Below, one piece after another: positions 63,921-64,000 of a stretch of DNA of 64,000 nt (its first letter is position 1; every line of letters begins with the position of its first letter). Where the stretch lies: assembly GCA_019448385.1 (NCBI GenBank), contig JAGTXO010000048.1, forward strand, positions 1 through 64,000, written 5' to 3'. The notes under the pieces were generated by a model, which was given only the letters and a program-made list of their open reading frames with translations, searched no databases and was not told the origin of the DNA. This DNA comes from Diacronema lutheri (Eukaryota > Haptophyta > Pavlovophyceae > Pavlovales > Pavlovaceae). A program made the translations under genes and the position numbers.

Positions 63921-64000
63921 GTCACACCCACCTGCACGCGGCCACGCCGCGCGGTCGCGAGCGCGCTTCGCGGCGCGTGAGCGCGCGGAGCCCTGCGCCG

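Noticed and set aside
1-64000. tRNA, rRNA or CRISPR features
   Set aside because: No B-box-like GGTTCRANYCC with a matching cloverleaf, no rRNA core sequence and no regularly spaced short repeats were seen by eye; a dedicated scan was not possible.

Overview
The window is very GC-rich nuclear DNA from a photosynthetic eukaryote. The genes carry short spliceosomal introns (about 67-410 bases, most 85-205) with GT-AG ends. Donors are mostly GTGCG-type and acceptors often follow C-rich tracts. Plastid pathway genes (plastoquinone and haem synthesis), signal-peptide-like leaders on plastid-type proteins, and TTAGGG-type repeats suit a haptophyte-like alga with a secondary plastid. I infer the group and cannot prove it. 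I saw no rRNA, tRNA or CRISPR array.

Region by region. (1) 0.3-7.6 kb holds host genes: a homogentisate prenyltransferase, HemB, a PTPMT1-type phosphatase and a Patched-type RND membrane protein. The first three are broken by many small frame changes although their protein sequence is well kept. (2) 8.1-27.6 kb is a minus-strand block of giant open frames joined in part by well-phased introns. It encodes Ulp1/C48-like protease folds, a nuclease-like domain, a 57-base repeat tract, a YqaJ-type exonuclease, a chromodomain and a Fanzor (eukaryotic TnpB-like) nuclease. This is the most unusual part of the window and looks like a large mobile element or a gene derived from one. (3) 27.6-36.3 kb is mixed: scattered coding-like pieces with long poly-C tracts, an intact four-exon ubiquitin-specific protease, a broken PIF1-type helicase with an extra N-terminal domain, and a small membrane protein. 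(4) 36.4-37.3 kb holds two palindromic MITE-like copies in opposite orientation, forming a nested palindrome of about 0.9 kb. (5) 37.7-39.3 kb has an unrecognised, broken coiled-coil gene. (6) 39.3-63.6 kb is dense, well-kept host sequence: an SDS22-like LRR protein, a Lon protease with two PUB-like domains, TIM44, a NIPA-type transporter, a PAP2 phosphatase, a 2450-residue kinesin with two motor folds, an unknown membrane protein, a CCDC174-like protein, a sulfotransferase and an EF-hand membrane protein.

How they fit together. The host genes serve ordinary work: plastid cofactors, mitochondrial import, lipid phosphatases, membrane transport and the cytoskeleton. The giant minus-strand block combines DNA-cutting, DNA-resecting and chromatin-binding folds with ubiquitin/SUMO-protease folds. 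That combination is plausible for a self-propagating element that must reach and handle chromatin DNA.
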